Assembly (NCBI GenBank): GCA_031216915.1
Contig: CM062292.1
Span: forward strand, 6,139,920-6,203,919
Origin: Pictodentalium vernedei
Taxonomy: Eukaryota; Mollusca; Scaphopoda; Dentaliida; Dentaliidae
Direction: 5' to 3'
DNA length: 64,000 nt
In this document: piece by piece, positions 1-11,400 of the stretch
Layout of the letters: every line of letters starts with the position of its first letter
Position numbering within the stretch: the stretch's first letter is position 1
Notes under the pieces: model-generated
What the model was told of the DNA's origin: nothing
The model's input: only the letters and a program-made list of their open reading frames with translations
Databases searched by the model: none
Position numbers and translations under genes: made by a program

Positions 1-58
1 ATACAACTCGACTTGATCTGAATTCCCAGAGACACACACTGTGGTGATAATCTGTATG
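1..58 (+). mobile_element. 3' end of a foldback element, cut by the window edge
   Basis: This stretch is nearly identical to 17168-17229, the right arm of the insertion at 16282-17227. It ends with the same motif, TGATAATCTGTATGTA, before unrelated sequence begins. It is therefore a second copy of that family whose 5' part lies outside the window. No coding potential was seen. The stretch from 59 to 400 is intron sequence in which nothing else was recognised. Confidence 0.7.
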
Positions 59-400
59 TATCATAAAAGGTGTATTTTACACTGTTGAATGCTTGCATTT
101 ATCGACTGAGATATTGTGGTCATCACACAGCTTGTATGTTCAGAGGCAGTTGAGATGGATTGCATAGCCTGTGTCGAGTGGAGAAGATTTGATTAGTTGG
201 CGGAACTACTTTTTGTCGCTGAACGAATACGACTGATTAGAATGTAAAGTTGGAACGTCAGTCAGAACCGACAGATTAAGATGTTAAGTTAGAGCGGCAG
301 TCAGGACATAAAACAAAGCGTATCTATATTATTTTTGCATCACTTACATCGCGTCGTAAGTGTGTTTTCAGTCCTAACACTACCTCCTTTCATCTTGTAG

Positions 401-507
401 AATGTGGAACAGTTACATCCGAGGATATCCTTGTTCTGCCATTAGATCTCCTGAAATTCGAAACACACAAACGGACTGTTCAGCAAGTACTGAAGAAATT
501 TAGAAAG
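401..507 (+). CDS. DHRS7: DHRS7-like short-chain dehydrogenase/reductase, internal exon (first in window)
   Basis: The exon follows a pyrimidine-rich acceptor ending CTTGTAG at 400 and stops before a GT donor at 508. It starts with two bases of a split codon and then encodes 35 codons, including the run DILVLPLDL. That run matches the SDR segment before the NNAG strand, where DHRS7 proteins bind the dinucleotide cofactor. It ends in phase 0, as the next exon requires. DHRS7 enzymes are NAD(P)-dependent oxidoreductases associated with the endoplasmic reticulum. The TGxxxGIG cofactor motif and the N-terminal membrane anchor would be encoded upstream and are not in the window. The family assignment rests on all five exons together. 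Confidence 0.85.
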
Positions 508-567
508 GTTTGCAATTTTATAATGTACTCGTTATTACATCTAACGTTTCACGTGTCACTGGGCTAC

Positions 568-815
568 TTAATCCTTTACCCAACGCAGACGATATCAAAA
601 TTTATTATTTTAAATATCATTTTTTGAAATTTAAAAAAAAAATTCAACAAAACCATGTCATGTGACCCCTCGTTGGAACGAGCTCGTCGAGCTCGTTCCA
701 ACGAGGGGTCACATGATATGGTTTGTTAATTTTTTTTGAAAAATAATATTTTTTCAACTTCTGAATTTACATATTGGGCGGGCGGATGCGACCGATTCGT
801 TGGGTAAAGTGTTAA
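568..815. mobile_element. Palindromic TTAA-flanked MITE, family A, copy 1
   Basis: A near-perfect foldback bounded by TTAA at both ends. The termini read CCTTTACCCAACG and CGTTGGGTAAAG. The centre is a hairpin in which CGTTGGAACGAGCTCG faces its own complement. Copies recur at 2796, 5863, 7293, 18470, 19347, 24456, 42600 and 51849. TTAA target duplication and CCC-starting ends are typical of non-autonomous piggyBac-type elements; that link is inferred. There is no coding capacity. Confidence 0.85.
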
Positions 816-825
816 AAGTATTCTA

Positions 826-1040
826 TACTGTGTCCTTATGTAAGACACTTCATCCCGTTATCCACACGGGACTTGGTGGCGCTGTGTATCAAAGCGTACT
901 GCATGTCGCTGGTGCACTTGCCTTCAACTGTCTCCAACTCTGCTTGTACCGAGTCAGTAAGCTAGAGAGTCTGACACCTACTTGCCGATGTTCGGTGGTT
1001 CTCTCCGGGTACTCCGGCTTCCTCCACAAGTAAAACTATT
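826..1040 (+). mobile_element. 5'-truncated tRNA-derived SINE fragment
   Basis: This aligns by eye with the body of the full SINEs at 4129 and 55153. Shared blocks include TGTGTCCTTATGTAAGACACTTCA, read here as two short matches, and CTCTCCGGGTACTCCGGCTT near the 3' part. The tRNA-like head with its A and B boxes is missing. The fragment abuts the MITE at 568-815. The translation through it is not a gene. Confidence 0.7.
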
Positions 1041-1066
1041 ATACAGTATGTGACTAGGGTTTAATA

Positions 1067-2550
1067 TACTAGCGCAAAAAAGAAACGCAATTTTTTTTTC
1101 TGTGGTAAATATTTCAAATGTGTTAAGGATGATTATTTCATCGTTTGGATTTTGACGTTATTTCTACATTACTGATTAAGTTTGGACGAGTTTTGTTGTA
1201 TTAAAACAAATGGCGTTTGCATAGATGACGTTCAAACATTGGTACCTTACGCCATTTCCTCATCAAAATCAATAGCGGGTGTGCCTACCTCGGGCTTCAG
1301 TCGCTGCTCTAACTCTGCCTACCATTGACCCCATTATGGTCCTCTGTGGGGTGTTATTCCACTCCTGAAGAAAAGCCTGCGTGAGCTGAGCGACGTCGTT
1401 TGGAACGCTGACGTGCTCGTTGACCCTCCTGTCCAGCTCGTCCCACAAATACTCAAACGGGGACAAATTTGGACTGTTGTGTGGCCAATCGAGAACTGGG
1501 ACACTGTTTTGGTTGAGGTAGTCACGATAAACTCTAGCAACGCGTGGCCTCGCATGATTCTGCTTCAACATATGGTTACGCGCATGGATAAGTTGAAGGA
1601 CGTGAGGCACGAGGACCTGATACCGATATCTAACGAGTGTAAGATTGTCCTGGATGACGACGACAGGTGTTTTCACGCCATGAGAAATCACTTCAAAACC
1701 ATAACGGACACTCCCCCGAATCCGTCGTTTTCCTTAACGCATGTGTCAGAATATCGCTCACCTCGACGTCGATAGCAACGTGGTCGTCCGTCTGACCTGT
1801 GAAGCGTGAATCGAGACTCGTCAGTGAATAACACACGTCACGTCTCCAGTGGGCCAAGTGAAACCGATTTGGTGCATTGCCCGCAGCCATTGCAGTCGAC
1901 GTTGACGTCGCCTGGGTGTAAGTTGCGGACCAAAATAGGGACGTCGTGGCCTTAAATGGAACTCCCGCAACCATTACCTAAGTGTTCTTTGACACATTCG
2001 GCGACCATGGCTGCCTACAACCTGACTCACCGCCTCCGTCGCCGTCTGAAATCGGTTACGGAGGTGTGAGAGACGTATGCCTCTATCTGGACGTGGCGAC
2101 GTAATGCGCGGACGTCCGCTCCCGGGACGGTCTGCTAATCTTCCCGTGGCTCTGAAACGCCCAATTAAATGAGCTATCGTTGACACATGGGCCCCAAATT
2201 GCTGGGCGAAGAGACGTTGCGATTGGCCCTGCATAATTAGGACAAAAGCCCTACCCCTATCAACTTCGGACATTCGCGGCATTTTGTTTTCAATCGAGTT
2301 GAAATGAAATGTGCAATCGATGTGTACTGTTCAAAACTTTGATTCGGTAAGGTTTTCAAGCCCATAGCACGTGGGAGTGCCCGGAAGCACGCTTTGTCGA
2401 AAAATCTGTTTAAAGCATGCAGCGTCACACGTGGTTATGATTGCTTGAATGTTAACCAAAGAAGCTATGTGTTAAATTTTACTACATTTTGTCTACGGAT
2501 AAAAAATTATATTATCAAAACTGAACTTCTGTTTCTTTTTTCCGTCAGTA
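1067..2550 (-). mobile_element. Tc1-like DNA transposon, decayed
   Basis: Imperfect inverted termini of about 27 bp are visible. The left end starts TACTAGCGCAAAAAAGAAAC. The right end, read on the minus strand, starts TACTGACGGAAAAAAGAAAC. A TA dinucleotide lies outside each end, as in Tc1/mariner insertions. The length of about 1.48 kb fits the superfamily. It carries one transposase reading from right to left, in broken pieces. Confidence 0.8.
1269..2282 (-). pseudogene. Tc1-like transposase, frameshifted
   Basis: The transposase would cut and paste the surrounding element. The N-terminal part (2282 down to about 1974) begins MPRMSEVDRGRA and carries a helix-turn-helix, followed by the GRPR linker motif typical of Tc1. 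The catalytic part continues in two further frames (1974-1693 and 1691-1269). The third acidic residue lies in a good context, SPFEYLWDEL. The second catalytic position, normally in a QDNARPH-like motif, reads QNHARPR, so the aspartate is lost. At least two frameshifts separate the pieces. The copy is inactive on this evidence. Confidence 0.85.
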
Positions 2551-2795
2551 TATATTCCCGGTTTTCTGTAGTAACAGGAACGTGAATGAAATTATGCTGA
2601 GAACCTGGAACCAGGAAATGTCCCGCATAATATCAAGTAAATTTACGAAAAAACAAGACAATTTATTTTCATGTATACGAACATATTTTATTGGCAGTTT
2701 GCCATCTCCATGAGGAAAAACATATCTTCACCCGCTTCAAGTTCAAACTTTTTCATTTTCAGAATCGCTAGTTTTATAATTACTACCTCTTGGCT

Positions 2796-2860
2796 TTAAC
2801 CCTTTACCCAAAGCATCCGATTTCAAAATTTATTGTTTTAAATATCATTTTTTGAATTTT
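2796..2860. mobile_element. Family A MITE, one end only
   Basis: TTAACCCTTTACCCAAAGCA starts this fragment. It follows the family A left arm for about 60 bp and then diverges. A short palindrome around ACTGCCGTCACCGG lies at 2888-2931. No matching right end was found nearby. Confidence 0.6.
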
Positions 2861-2931
2861 TTTCTTCTGTTTACCGGTAACTCCCACTTAACTGCCGTCA
2901 CCGGTAAGCAGAGGAGGCCGGTGACGGCAGT

Positions 2932-3650
2932 GAAGAAATTGATGTTGAAGGAGATAACGAATAGTCAGTGATACCAGTGATTCCGAATATGAAGACGAGT
3001 TTGAACTTTGAAGCGATTGCAGATCTTGCTGTTGACGAGAGGAGTCCTCCGGAACTGATTGAGTGCTATAGTAGTCTGGTGAAAAAGGTTTTTCAGGAAG
3101 CAGGATTGTAAAACGTTCAGACGTGGAAGGGCTGAAGAAATTTTACAAAGTTACGTTGGGGCAGCTTTTTAATTTAGAAAACTTCAGTTGAACATACAAA
3201 CAGTTCCATGCGTGATTCCCTATTCCGTGCTATAGATTTTCCGGGTATCGTGACCGGCTTTTTGGAACCGGGAATTCGGGAATTCCTGTATTCGGTATTA
3301 AACCCTAAATATGTCCTGGGCTGTCCAAAGTGTCGATAAACTCCAATTAAACGAACAAACTTAAAATTATGTTTCCACTTGGATGAACGATTGTTGTTCC
3401 ACACTTAAGGCCTTTACACAATCGATGCGAGACGAGACGAGTTCTCCCCATTTTGTATTTTCGACAATGTGTTTTGGCTCTGATCTTTGATTTTCTGTTG
3501 AACAAAGAAAATACTCTCCTGAACTAGTCCGTTGTCAGATACGGAATGGGTAATAATGATTTTTATTTTGCCACAACGATTCGTAAAATAAAAGATAAGT
3601 GGGCACAAGTGGAAGGCGGCTAATCTTTACATTGCCAGTTGATTAGCCCT
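2932..3650. other. Intron sequence, nothing firmly recognised
   Basis: Short acidic reading frames just after the partial MITE (for example EYEDEF near 2990) might be remnants of a transposase N-terminus. They are interrupted by stops within a few dozen codons, and no family could be named. Nothing else in this stretch is supported. Confidence 0.4.
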
Positions 3651-3654
3651 AATG

Positions 3655-3900
3655 TATAATATCAAACGTTATGGCTCCAAAAAGCCCTTCCGGGGCGGGG
3701 TTTCTTTTCGCAGCGTGGTCTTGTTCATGGGAAGGATGGAACCGAGAGGAGGAGGTTGGGTAAGATGATAAACATAAACCAGAAAGTTTGGAAAGCGAAA
3801 CTATAGATGCATCGGTGTAAAATGTCCCATTACAACCTATATAAAATATATGGGTTTAAATATTGTATTTATATTTAGAAGTCTATAAATTTTGAAAATG
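3655..3900 (-). repeat. Dispersed repeat, inverted copy at 63760-64000
   Basis: The sequence around GATGCATCGG, TGTAAAATGTCCCATTAC and AGAAAGTTTGGAAAGCGAAA is found in reverse complement at 63790-63880. The match continues through the AAAAGCCCTTCCGGGG block to the window end. The two copies are diverged and one carries a small indel. Superfamily unknown. Confidence 0.7.
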
Positions 3901-3905
3901 GGAGG

Positions 3906-4075
3906 CGCGCTGTACAATGAACTGATCGTAATCCACGCGTAGGCACTCATGTGTTTACCAGGTAATAAAAATCGTCATCAGCTAAATTTTAATTAATGAA
4001 ATACCAGGTTGTGGTGTTTGGAATCCGTTGAAATATCACCCACCTGTGGAAAATGACCAGTCCACCGCGGATGTA
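3906..4075. repeat. Dispersed repeat family H, copy 1
   Basis: The arms read GATCGTAATCCACGCG on the left and GACCAGTCCACCGCGG on the right. Between them is a central ATTAATGAAATACCAGG-type block. Related copies lie at 26035-26240, 52990-53245 and 61615-61840. The arms are partly inverted, which suggests a MITE. No target duplication was resolved. Confidence 0.65.
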
Positions 4076-4128
4076 CCGTATGATGCTCGTTACTATTTGA
4101 AGTGAAGCGCGCTGTTGAGTCCCGACAT

Positions 4129-4481
4129 GGGGGCGCGGTGGCTCAGTAGGTAGAGGTGCAGGCTGCAAGCCGAGGGGTCTTCGGTTCGAATTCCACCTGC
4201 GGCAACCGCGTTGTGTCCTTGGGCAAGACACTTCACCCCATTGCCCCTGTGGGTGCACGGTGACGCTGTGTACTAAGGCGTACTACACGTCGATGGTGCA
4301 CCTGTCTTCAACCAATGCTAACCCTGCTTGTGTGGAGTTAGTATGTTGGGGAGCTGACAGTTGCTCGTCGTTGCTCGGTGGTTCTCTCCGGGTACTCCGG
4401 CTTCCTCCACCCGTAAAACTCGTGGTCATGATTAGCCATTGTGCAAAAATATGTGACCTTAAACACCAATAAATAAATAAA
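4129..4481 (+). mobile_element. Full-length tRNA-derived SINE
   Basis: The 5' head resembles a tRNA gene with RNA polymerase III promoter boxes. The A box TGGCTCAGTAGG is at 4139-4150 and the B box GGTTCGAATTC at 4183-4193. A conserved body block reads TTGTGTCCTTGGGCAAGACA, and similar blocks are known in several animal SINE families. The 3' end is an AATAAATAAATA tail. A 13-bp target duplication, TGAGTCCCGACAT, flanks it at 4116-4128 and 4482-4494, showing LINE-mediated insertion. Confidence 0.92.
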
Positions 4482-4689
4482 TGAGTCCCGACATCAAATA
4501 AATATTTTCAAGACAAACATCAACGAACATCAGCGCACCAATCACTCTATTGGTACACGGTAAACAGAAATTCCAAAAATATTAACAAGTTTATATGATT
4601 TTCGCAGCAATAATCAAATTTAATTAAGCTCAGTGCAAAGAGGATATTTGCGCTGTTTTAGTGAATATCTGGAATTATCTCATGAGTGT

Positions 4690-5290
4690 GGACCTGAAAG
4701 TTTTAATTTTCACGAGCGCAAGCGCTCGTGAAAAATAATACTTTCATGTCCGCACGGTATTCACTAAAAAAACGTAGATTTTCTTTTTATTATATGCTAC
4801 ATGACATTTTACTGCTCATGATGCATCCCAATTCGACTGCAAACAGTTTCAAGACAACAACAAAAAGCTGCTGATCGTTCCATCAAGGCGACTTCATGCA
4901 CCGAAGCGTAACGTCATTTAGGAAACTACTGAAAAAATGCATCGCGTGGGCTTGAAAATATTATTTTTCACTCGCGCAAGTGTTCGTGAAAAATAAAACT
5001 TTCAGGTCCACACTTATGATATAATTCCCAATACTGACTAAAATAGAGAAGATTTTCTTTTTTGTTATATGCTACGAGACATTTTGTTGCGCAATATTCA
5101 GCCCAGTTCTACCCCAAATGCGGACGTTTCAAAACAATAAAAAAGATCAGCTGACCGTTCCTTCAAGGCGACATGATGCGGCGTAGCGTGATGTCATTTA
5201 GGAAGCTACGGGGAGATATTCCTCGATATCCATCGAGTCAATGGATATCGAGAAATATCTTTTAGATAATTTGTGATAATTCACAGGCTA
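4690..5290. repeat. Foldback-containing repeat family C, two units in tandem
   Basis: Two related units of about 270 bp follow each other from about 4700 and 4970. Each has a CGTGAAAAATAA hairpin arm, a TTATATGCTAC block, a CAAGGCGAC block and a GTCATTTAGGAA block. The second ends with a small palindrome around ATATCGAG at 5225-5265. A third copy lies at 52445-52690, immediately before a host exon. No coding sequence was seen. Confidence 0.65.
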
Positions 5291-5467
5291 GCATATAATG
5301 AAATACATGTGCATGCAGTGCACTTCAGGAGTGACAAGCGCAAGCCAATCAGATGATTATGTTCGTAATGAATTAGCGAATAGACCATGAGGACATTACT
5401 TGTATTTGAAGTTTGTTGTATTGTACTGTTTACGTACTTATTCTCTGAAAGTGAAGTTTGATAAGTA

Positions 5468-5769
5468 CAGTTAAAACTAGAAGTCCTGACACGAAATGCG
5501 CACAAATAGCACGTTGATATGCGCGTTAATGTACGTTGTATGACCCAAGTAAAGCTATCAAATTTTGTTCATATGGCCTGTGCACAAGCAACGTTTCAGC
5601 CAATGGACCTCCGGGTAACCCGGAGGTCCATTGGCAGAAACATTGCATATGTTTGCTATGAGACCTGCCGTGCTTTGGATGCCATTCGATATGGCAATTG
5701 CGCGCAATTCCAACGCGCAATTAAGCCAAGATAAGCGCATATTCGTGACAGGACTTCTAGTTTTAACTG
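5468..5769. mobile_element. TA-flanked MITE, family D, copy 1
   Basis: Terminal inverted repeats CAGTTAAAACTAGAAGTCCT and its complement bound about 300 bp, with TA on both outer sides. A central palindrome contains CCAATGGACCTCCGGGTAAC. A second copy is at 20813-21107. TA target choice suggests mobilisation by a Tc1/mariner-type transposase, which is inferred. Overlapping reading frames here are artefacts of the palindrome. Confidence 0.85.
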
Positions 5770-5862
5770 TATAAAGTCTTGGAATACATCAGTTTATAAT
5801 TCATGGTGTATTGTTCCAATTTCCGAGCACGCGTTCTATTATTTGAAGCATGTCCCACGACT

Positions 5863-6092
5863 TTAACCCTTTACCCAAAGCACAAGATATCAAATTTGGT
5901 AATTTTAATTTTTCCCCCAAATAATTAGAAAATATTTCAAGACAAACACATCCCTCAATTGAAACGAGCTCATTCCAACGCGGGTGTCACGTGATATGTT
6001 TTTTCTGAAATTTAAAAAAAAACATTCTGCTGTACAATTTGTATATTACACGGGTGGATGCAGTCCATTCGCGATGTGAATGATTAATCGCT
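5863..6092. mobile_element. Family A MITE, degenerate copy
   Basis: It begins TTAACCCTTTACCCAAAG. The central hairpin is retained only in part, with AACGAGCTCATTCCAACG, and the right arm is degraded around CGGGTGGATGCAG. The right border is approximate. Confidence 0.65.
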
Positions 6093-6201
6093 CGCACTGT
6101 GGAGCCGATGCGTGCTGTTATCTCCTCGCAGAAAATAAAAAAGATACGGGAGTGATGGCACGCAGGAGCGGCAGGTCGTCTCCAAATTGAAATACTGATA
6201 T

Positions 6202-6206
<5 letters not shown>

Positions 6207-6266
<60 letters not shown>

Positions 6267-6480
6267 TTATTTATATAGAGCTTTTCCCAGCGAAACGCTG
6301 CTCAAAAGCGCTGTAAACATAGGTGACGGTAACAATGGTATAATCAGGGGCCGAAGGCTGCTTGAAAGAGATAGGTTTTCAGAGCTTTCTTGAAGTGATC
6401 TGTATTTAGGGTTTTTCTAAGGTTCTGAGGAAGGGCGTTCCAGAGTGAGGGAGCTGCAAAAGTGAACGATCTCTTCCCTC
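6207..6480. repeat. ATA microsatellite followed by a dispersed repeat tail
   Basis: About 60 bp of uninterrupted AAT/ATA repeats (6207-6266) join a sequence starting TTTATTTATATAGAGCTTTT. That sequence contains a GCGTTCCAGAGTGAGGGAGC block. This type of sequence beside a trinucleotide tract is seen at the ends of some invertebrate LINE and SINE families. The specific family is not named here. Confidence 0.55.
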
Positions 6481-6667
6481 AGTTTGCGTAAAAACAATGT
6501 TCAACGGTTATACATCCGAACGTGTGATTATCAAACATTCTAGAATAACACGTGACTCTAATTAACGTGCACAAGTCCCAAATGGCTGACTTTAACAAAC
6601 AGGAATGCTTAGCTACACCCCATCCCTAGACATAAAGGAAAACTAATAAATTGAGTTATGATTTCAG

Positions 6668-6860
6668 ATTGACATATTAGTGAATAATGCAGGCCGAACC
6701 CAGAGAGCCAGGTGGGACAAGACACAGTTGGAAGTCGACAGACAGGCATTAGAGATCAATGTATTGGGCGTTCTGTCGCTCTCTAAAGCAGTTCTTCCTC
6801 ATTTTCGGGAACAACAGTCTGGCCATTTTGTAGTTACGAGCAGTCTAACTGGAAAATTCG
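6668..6860 (+). CDS. DHRS7: DHRS7-like short-chain dehydrogenase/reductase, exon with NNAG motif and catalytic serine
   Basis: The exon runs from after ATTTCAG at 6667 to before GTATGT at 6861. It encodes 64 codons plus one base, in phase with 401-507 upstream and 18907 downstream. It opens IDILVNNAG, the SDR motif that stabilises the central sheet. It continues through EINVLGVLSLSKAVLPH to VVTSSLTGKFG, where the serine corresponds to the SDR active-site serine. Spacing to the Tyr-Lys pair in the next exon is normal for the family. Reading on past the donor reaches intron sequence and should not be included. Confidence 0.93.
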
Positions 6861-7292
6861 GTATGTCATTTATTCCTGTCATATGTTTATATAATACAGT
6901 ACATGGGGAGAAGATTGTTATTAGAGACATTCAAACTGAGTGGAAACTTTCCACTCAGTTGGAATGATTCAAATTCTCCCCCAATTATTTTCTATAACCG
7001 TTTTATCCATTAATCACTTCAGACTTCTAAATACTTATCGGCAAACATCTACAAACATGCCAAGCTCGTATTCAGGATTTTATGTTGAGGCGTTCGTCTT
7101 CGTGATGATGAAGACATCTCCAGAAGTGTGATGTGCTGGTGCTGGGTTCCCCCTTTGAAGTAGGCTGCGCAGGGTTCCTTCCCGAGAAGATTATAAAAAT
7201 TAGGTGGATGGTAGGGGCTTGTTGTGGCATTCCATGCGCTATTTTCTGTCATATTTCAAGTTTTTGTACAAATGTAACGACCAGTTTAACCT
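6861..7292. other. Intron start, no recognised element
   Basis: The donor GTATGT is followed by sequence without a clear repeat. A small GTGGAAACTTTCCAC palindrome lies near 6941. Nothing else is supported. Confidence 0.4.
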
Positions 7293-7542
7293 TTAACCCT
7301 TTACCCAACGCAGACGATATCAAAATTTATTATTTTAAATATCATTTTTTCAAATTTTTCAAAAAATGTCAACAAAACCATATCATGTGACCCCTAGTTG
7401 GAACGAGCTCGACGAGCTCGTTCCAACGAGGGGTCACATGATATAGTTTTGTTGAATTTTTTTTAAAAAATAATATTTTTTCAGCTGTTGAATTTGCATA
7501 TTTCGCGGGCGGATGCGGGTGATTCGTTGGGTAAAGGGTTAA
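7293..7542. mobile_element. Palindromic TTAA MITE, family A, complete copy
   Basis: It starts TTAACCCTTTACCCAACGCA and ends CGTTGGGTAAAGGGTTAA, with a TTAA at each edge. A central near-perfect hairpin is built on GTTGGAACGAGCTCG. It is one of the best-preserved copies, about 250 bp long. Confidence 0.88.
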
Positions 7543-7610
7543 CCCTCATGGTATCGGCCCATACAATACTGTCTATGGAAAACGGGACTGCGGTGATTAA
7601 CAATTAAAAT

Positions 7611-8395
7611 GGTGTCTGCATCGGGGGGGGGGGGGGGGGGGCACCAAAAATTTGCAACACGTGACGTGGGGGTGGGTGGGTCTCTTGAGTGCGCCAAAAA
7701 TGTGCATTTCCAACTTGTGCAATTTTTTGAATTTATTAAAAATATATCAATATATCAGCTAATATATACCATCATTTGTGTTTCAAACCTTAAAGATGAT
7801 GATGTACATCACACTCTTAACATAAATACAACATCAAGAGGCTTTATATGTAAGAATATTGGGCTTAATCGGGAAAACGTCACACGTTAGTAGGGGGTGG
7901 GTGTCTTGTTCGAAATGTAGAAAATGTGCAGACAGTATTTTGGGAAAATACTCTCTGATGCACTAAATTCAACCCAAGTTAGTTATTTATTAATAGAATT
8001 TGTATGGATAGAAGAGGAAAGTAGCAAACACCTGAGAATACTGACAGAACAATTCAAATGAAAATTTGTTCCCGTATATGTACACCTGCTCTGGCCAAGC
8101 CTGATAATGAACAGCTTGTCATTTGTAGATTGGGGCATACAACAGACCACAGAGGTTTAAATTGGTGGTACCAGTTTAAGAACATATGAAACCCCCCTAA
8201 AGACAGCTGTGCCTACTAAGTTTATAAGTTTATTTTGGATTTTAATGAGAGAGTGGGCGGTGGGTGTCTGAGAACGGTAGTCGAAAATAATTTGCACGTA
8301 GGGGTGGGTGGGTGTAAAAAGGAGCTGAATAAAAAATAGGACGTCACGTCTTGCAAATTTTTAGTTCCCCCCCCCCCCCCCCGACTGCATAGGAG
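7611..8395. mobile_element. Foldback element with poly-G and poly-C near its ends
   Basis: The left arm holds GTCTGCATC, a run of about 19 G, CACCAAAAATTTGCAA and ACGTGACGT. The right arm reads as its complement: ACGTCACGT, TTGCAAATTTTTAG, a run of about 16 C, and GACTGCAT. The arms enclose about 650 bp of AT-rich sequence with no convincing gene. The homopolymer runs lie at the same relative place in both arms, so they belong to the element. Confidence 0.65.
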
Positions 8396-8429
8396 ATAAT
8401 CAAACATGCAAAGTCACTACCTAACGTAC

Positions 8430-11400
8430 CTTCTTGAGATGATACTCTCGGCGGTCTGAGAATGTCTTGGGTAGTGAATGGGACACTTAGAAACATCAAT
8501 GGCTATCAACAGTGTGTGAATGCCTTGGACACTTGGAAACATCAATACCTATCAGAGGTCTGAGAATGTCTTGCTCACTTAGAGACATCAACGCCTATCA
8601 GCGGTCTGAGAATGCTATGGATACGTAGAAACACGACTGCCTATCAGTGGCATGAGAATGCATTGGACCTTAGAGACACCAATGCCTACCAGCGGTCTAA
8701 GAATGCCTTGGACACTTCGAAACAACAATGCCTATAAGCTGCGTGAGAATGTCTGGGACAATTAGAAACATCTCTGCCTCTCATCCCTCCGAGAATGCCT
8801 TGGACACTTAGAAACATCAATGCCTATCAGCGGTCTGAGAATGCATTAGACACTTGGAAACATCACTGTCTATCAGTGTCTGAGAATGCCTTGGGCCTTA
8901 GAGACATCAATGCCTATCAGCGGCATGAGAATGCCTCGGACACTTAAAAACATCAATGCTTATCAGCGGTCTGAGAATGCCATGGATACTGAGAAACATC
9001 AATGGCTATCAGCGGTGTGTGAATGCCTTGGTCACTTAAAAACATCAATGCCTATCAGGGATGTGAGAAGGCCTTGGGCACTTAGAAACATCAGTGCTTA
9101 TCAGGTGTATCAGAATGTCTTGGACACTTAAAAACACCAATGGCTATCAACGGTGTGAGAATGCCTTGGATACATGGAAACAGCAATGCTTATCAGAGGT
9201 CTGAGAATGTCATGGACACATAGAAATATAGGTGCCTATCAGCTGTGTTAGGATGACTTGGACACTTGGAAACATCAGTGCCAGTCAGCTGTGTCAGAAT
9301 GTCTTGGACACTTAGAAACATCAATGCCTATTAGCTGTGTCAGAATGTCTTGGACAGTTGGAAGCATCAGTGCCTATCCGCGGTGAAAGAATGCCCTGGA
9401 CACTTAAAAACATCAATGTCTATCAACTATGTCCAAATGCCTTGGACACTTAGGAACATTAAAGTGTCTCAGCGGTGTGAGAATTCCATGGACACTTAAA
9501 AACATCAATGTCTATCAGCGGTCTGAGAATGCCTTGGATACTTAGAAACATCAATGCCTATCAGCGGTCAGAGAATGCCTTGGACACTTAGGAACATCAA
9601 TGCCTATCAGCGGTCTGAGAATGCCTTGGACACTTAGGAACATCAATGTCTATCAACTGTGTCAGAATGCATTGGCCACTTAGAAACATCAATGCCTATC
9701 AGCGGTCTGAGAATGCCTTGGACACTTAGAAACATCAATGCCCATCAGCGGTGAAAGAATGCCTTGGACACTTAGGACCACCAATGTCTATCAACTATGT
9801 CAGAATACCTTGGATACTTAGAAACATCAATGCCTATCAGCGGTCTGAGAATGCCTTGGACATTTAGAAACATCAATGCCTATCAGCGGTGAAAGAATTC
9901 CTTGGACACATAGGAATATCAATGTCTATCAACAGTGTTCGAATACCTTGGACACTTAGAAACATCTCAGCGGTCTGAGAATGCCTTGAACACTTCGAAA
10001 CAGCAATGCCTATCAACTGTGTCAGAATGCATTGGACACTTAGAAACATCAATACCTATTAGCGGTATGATAATGCCTTGAGCACTTAGAAATATTAATG
10101 TCTATCAGCGGTGTGAGAATGCCTTGCAAGCTTAGAAACATGAATGCCCATCAGCTGTGTCAGAATGTCTTGGACAGTAAGAAGCATCAATGCCTATCAG
10201 CGGTCTGAGAATGCCTTGGACACGTAGAAGCATCAATACCTATCAGCAGTCTGGGAATGCCTTGGACACTTAGAAGCATCAATACCTATCAGCGGTCTGG
10301 GAATGCCTTGGACACTTAGAAGCATCAATACCTATCAGCTGTGTCAGAATGTCTTGGACACTTAGAAGCATCAATACCTATCAGCTGTGTCAGAATGTCT
10401 TGGACACTTAGAAGCATCAATTCCTATCAGCGGTCTGGGAATGCCTTGGACACTAAGAAGCATCAATACCTATCAGCGGTCTGAGAATGCCTTGGACACT
10501 TAGAAGCATCAATACCTATCAGCGGTCTGGGAATGCCTTGGACACTTAGAAGCATCAATACCTATCAGCTGTGTCAGAATGTCTTGGACACTTAGAAGCA
10601 TCAATACCTATCAGCGGTCTGGGAATGCCTTGGACACTTAGAAGCATCAATACCTATCAGCGGTCTGAGAATGCCTTGGACACTTAGAAGCATCAATACC
10701 TATCATCGGTCTGGGAATGCCTTGGACACTTAGAAGCATCAATACCTATCAGCGGTCTGGGAATGCCTTGGACACTTAGAAACATCAATGCCTATCAGCG
10801 GTCTGAGAATGCCTTGGACACTTAGAAGCATCAATACCTATCAGCTGTGTCAGAATGCCTTGGACACTTAGAAGCATCAATACTTATCAGCGGTCTGAGA
10901 ATGCCTTGGACACTTAGAAGCATCAATACCTATCAGCGGTCTGGGAATGCCTTGGACACTTAGAAGCATCAATACCTATCAGCTGTTTCAGAATGTCTTG
11001 GACACTTAGAAGCATCAATACCTATCAGCGGTCTGGGAATGCCTTGGACACTTAGAAGCATCAATACCTATCAGCGGTCTGAGAATGCCTTGGACACTTA
11101 GAAGCATCAATACCTATCAGCGGTCTGGGAATGCCTTGGACACTTAGAAGCATCAATGCCTATCAGCGGTCTGGGAATGTCTTGGACACTTAGAAACATC
11201 AATGACTATCAGCAGTCTGAGAATGCCTTGGACACTTAAAAGCATCAATGCCTATCAGCAGTCTGGGAATGCCTTGGGCACTTAGAAGCATCAATGCCTA
11301 TCAGCGGTCTGGGAATGTCATGGACACTTAGAAACACCAATGCCTATCAGCGGTCTGGGAATGCCTTGGACACTTAGAAACATCAATGCCTATCAGCGGT

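Noticed and set aside
4129..4200. A functional tRNA gene (A and B boxes)
   Set aside because: The boxes belong to a SINE head. The cloverleaf is not complete, the body and AATAAATA tail follow, and a target duplication flanks the whole.
4260..4472. Open frame inside the SINE, and the equivalent one at 55147-55458
   Set aside because: Same frame recurs because the SINE recurs; it is not a gene.
5519..5740. Overlapping frames on both strands in the family D MITE
   Set aside because: Mirror translations of a palindrome.
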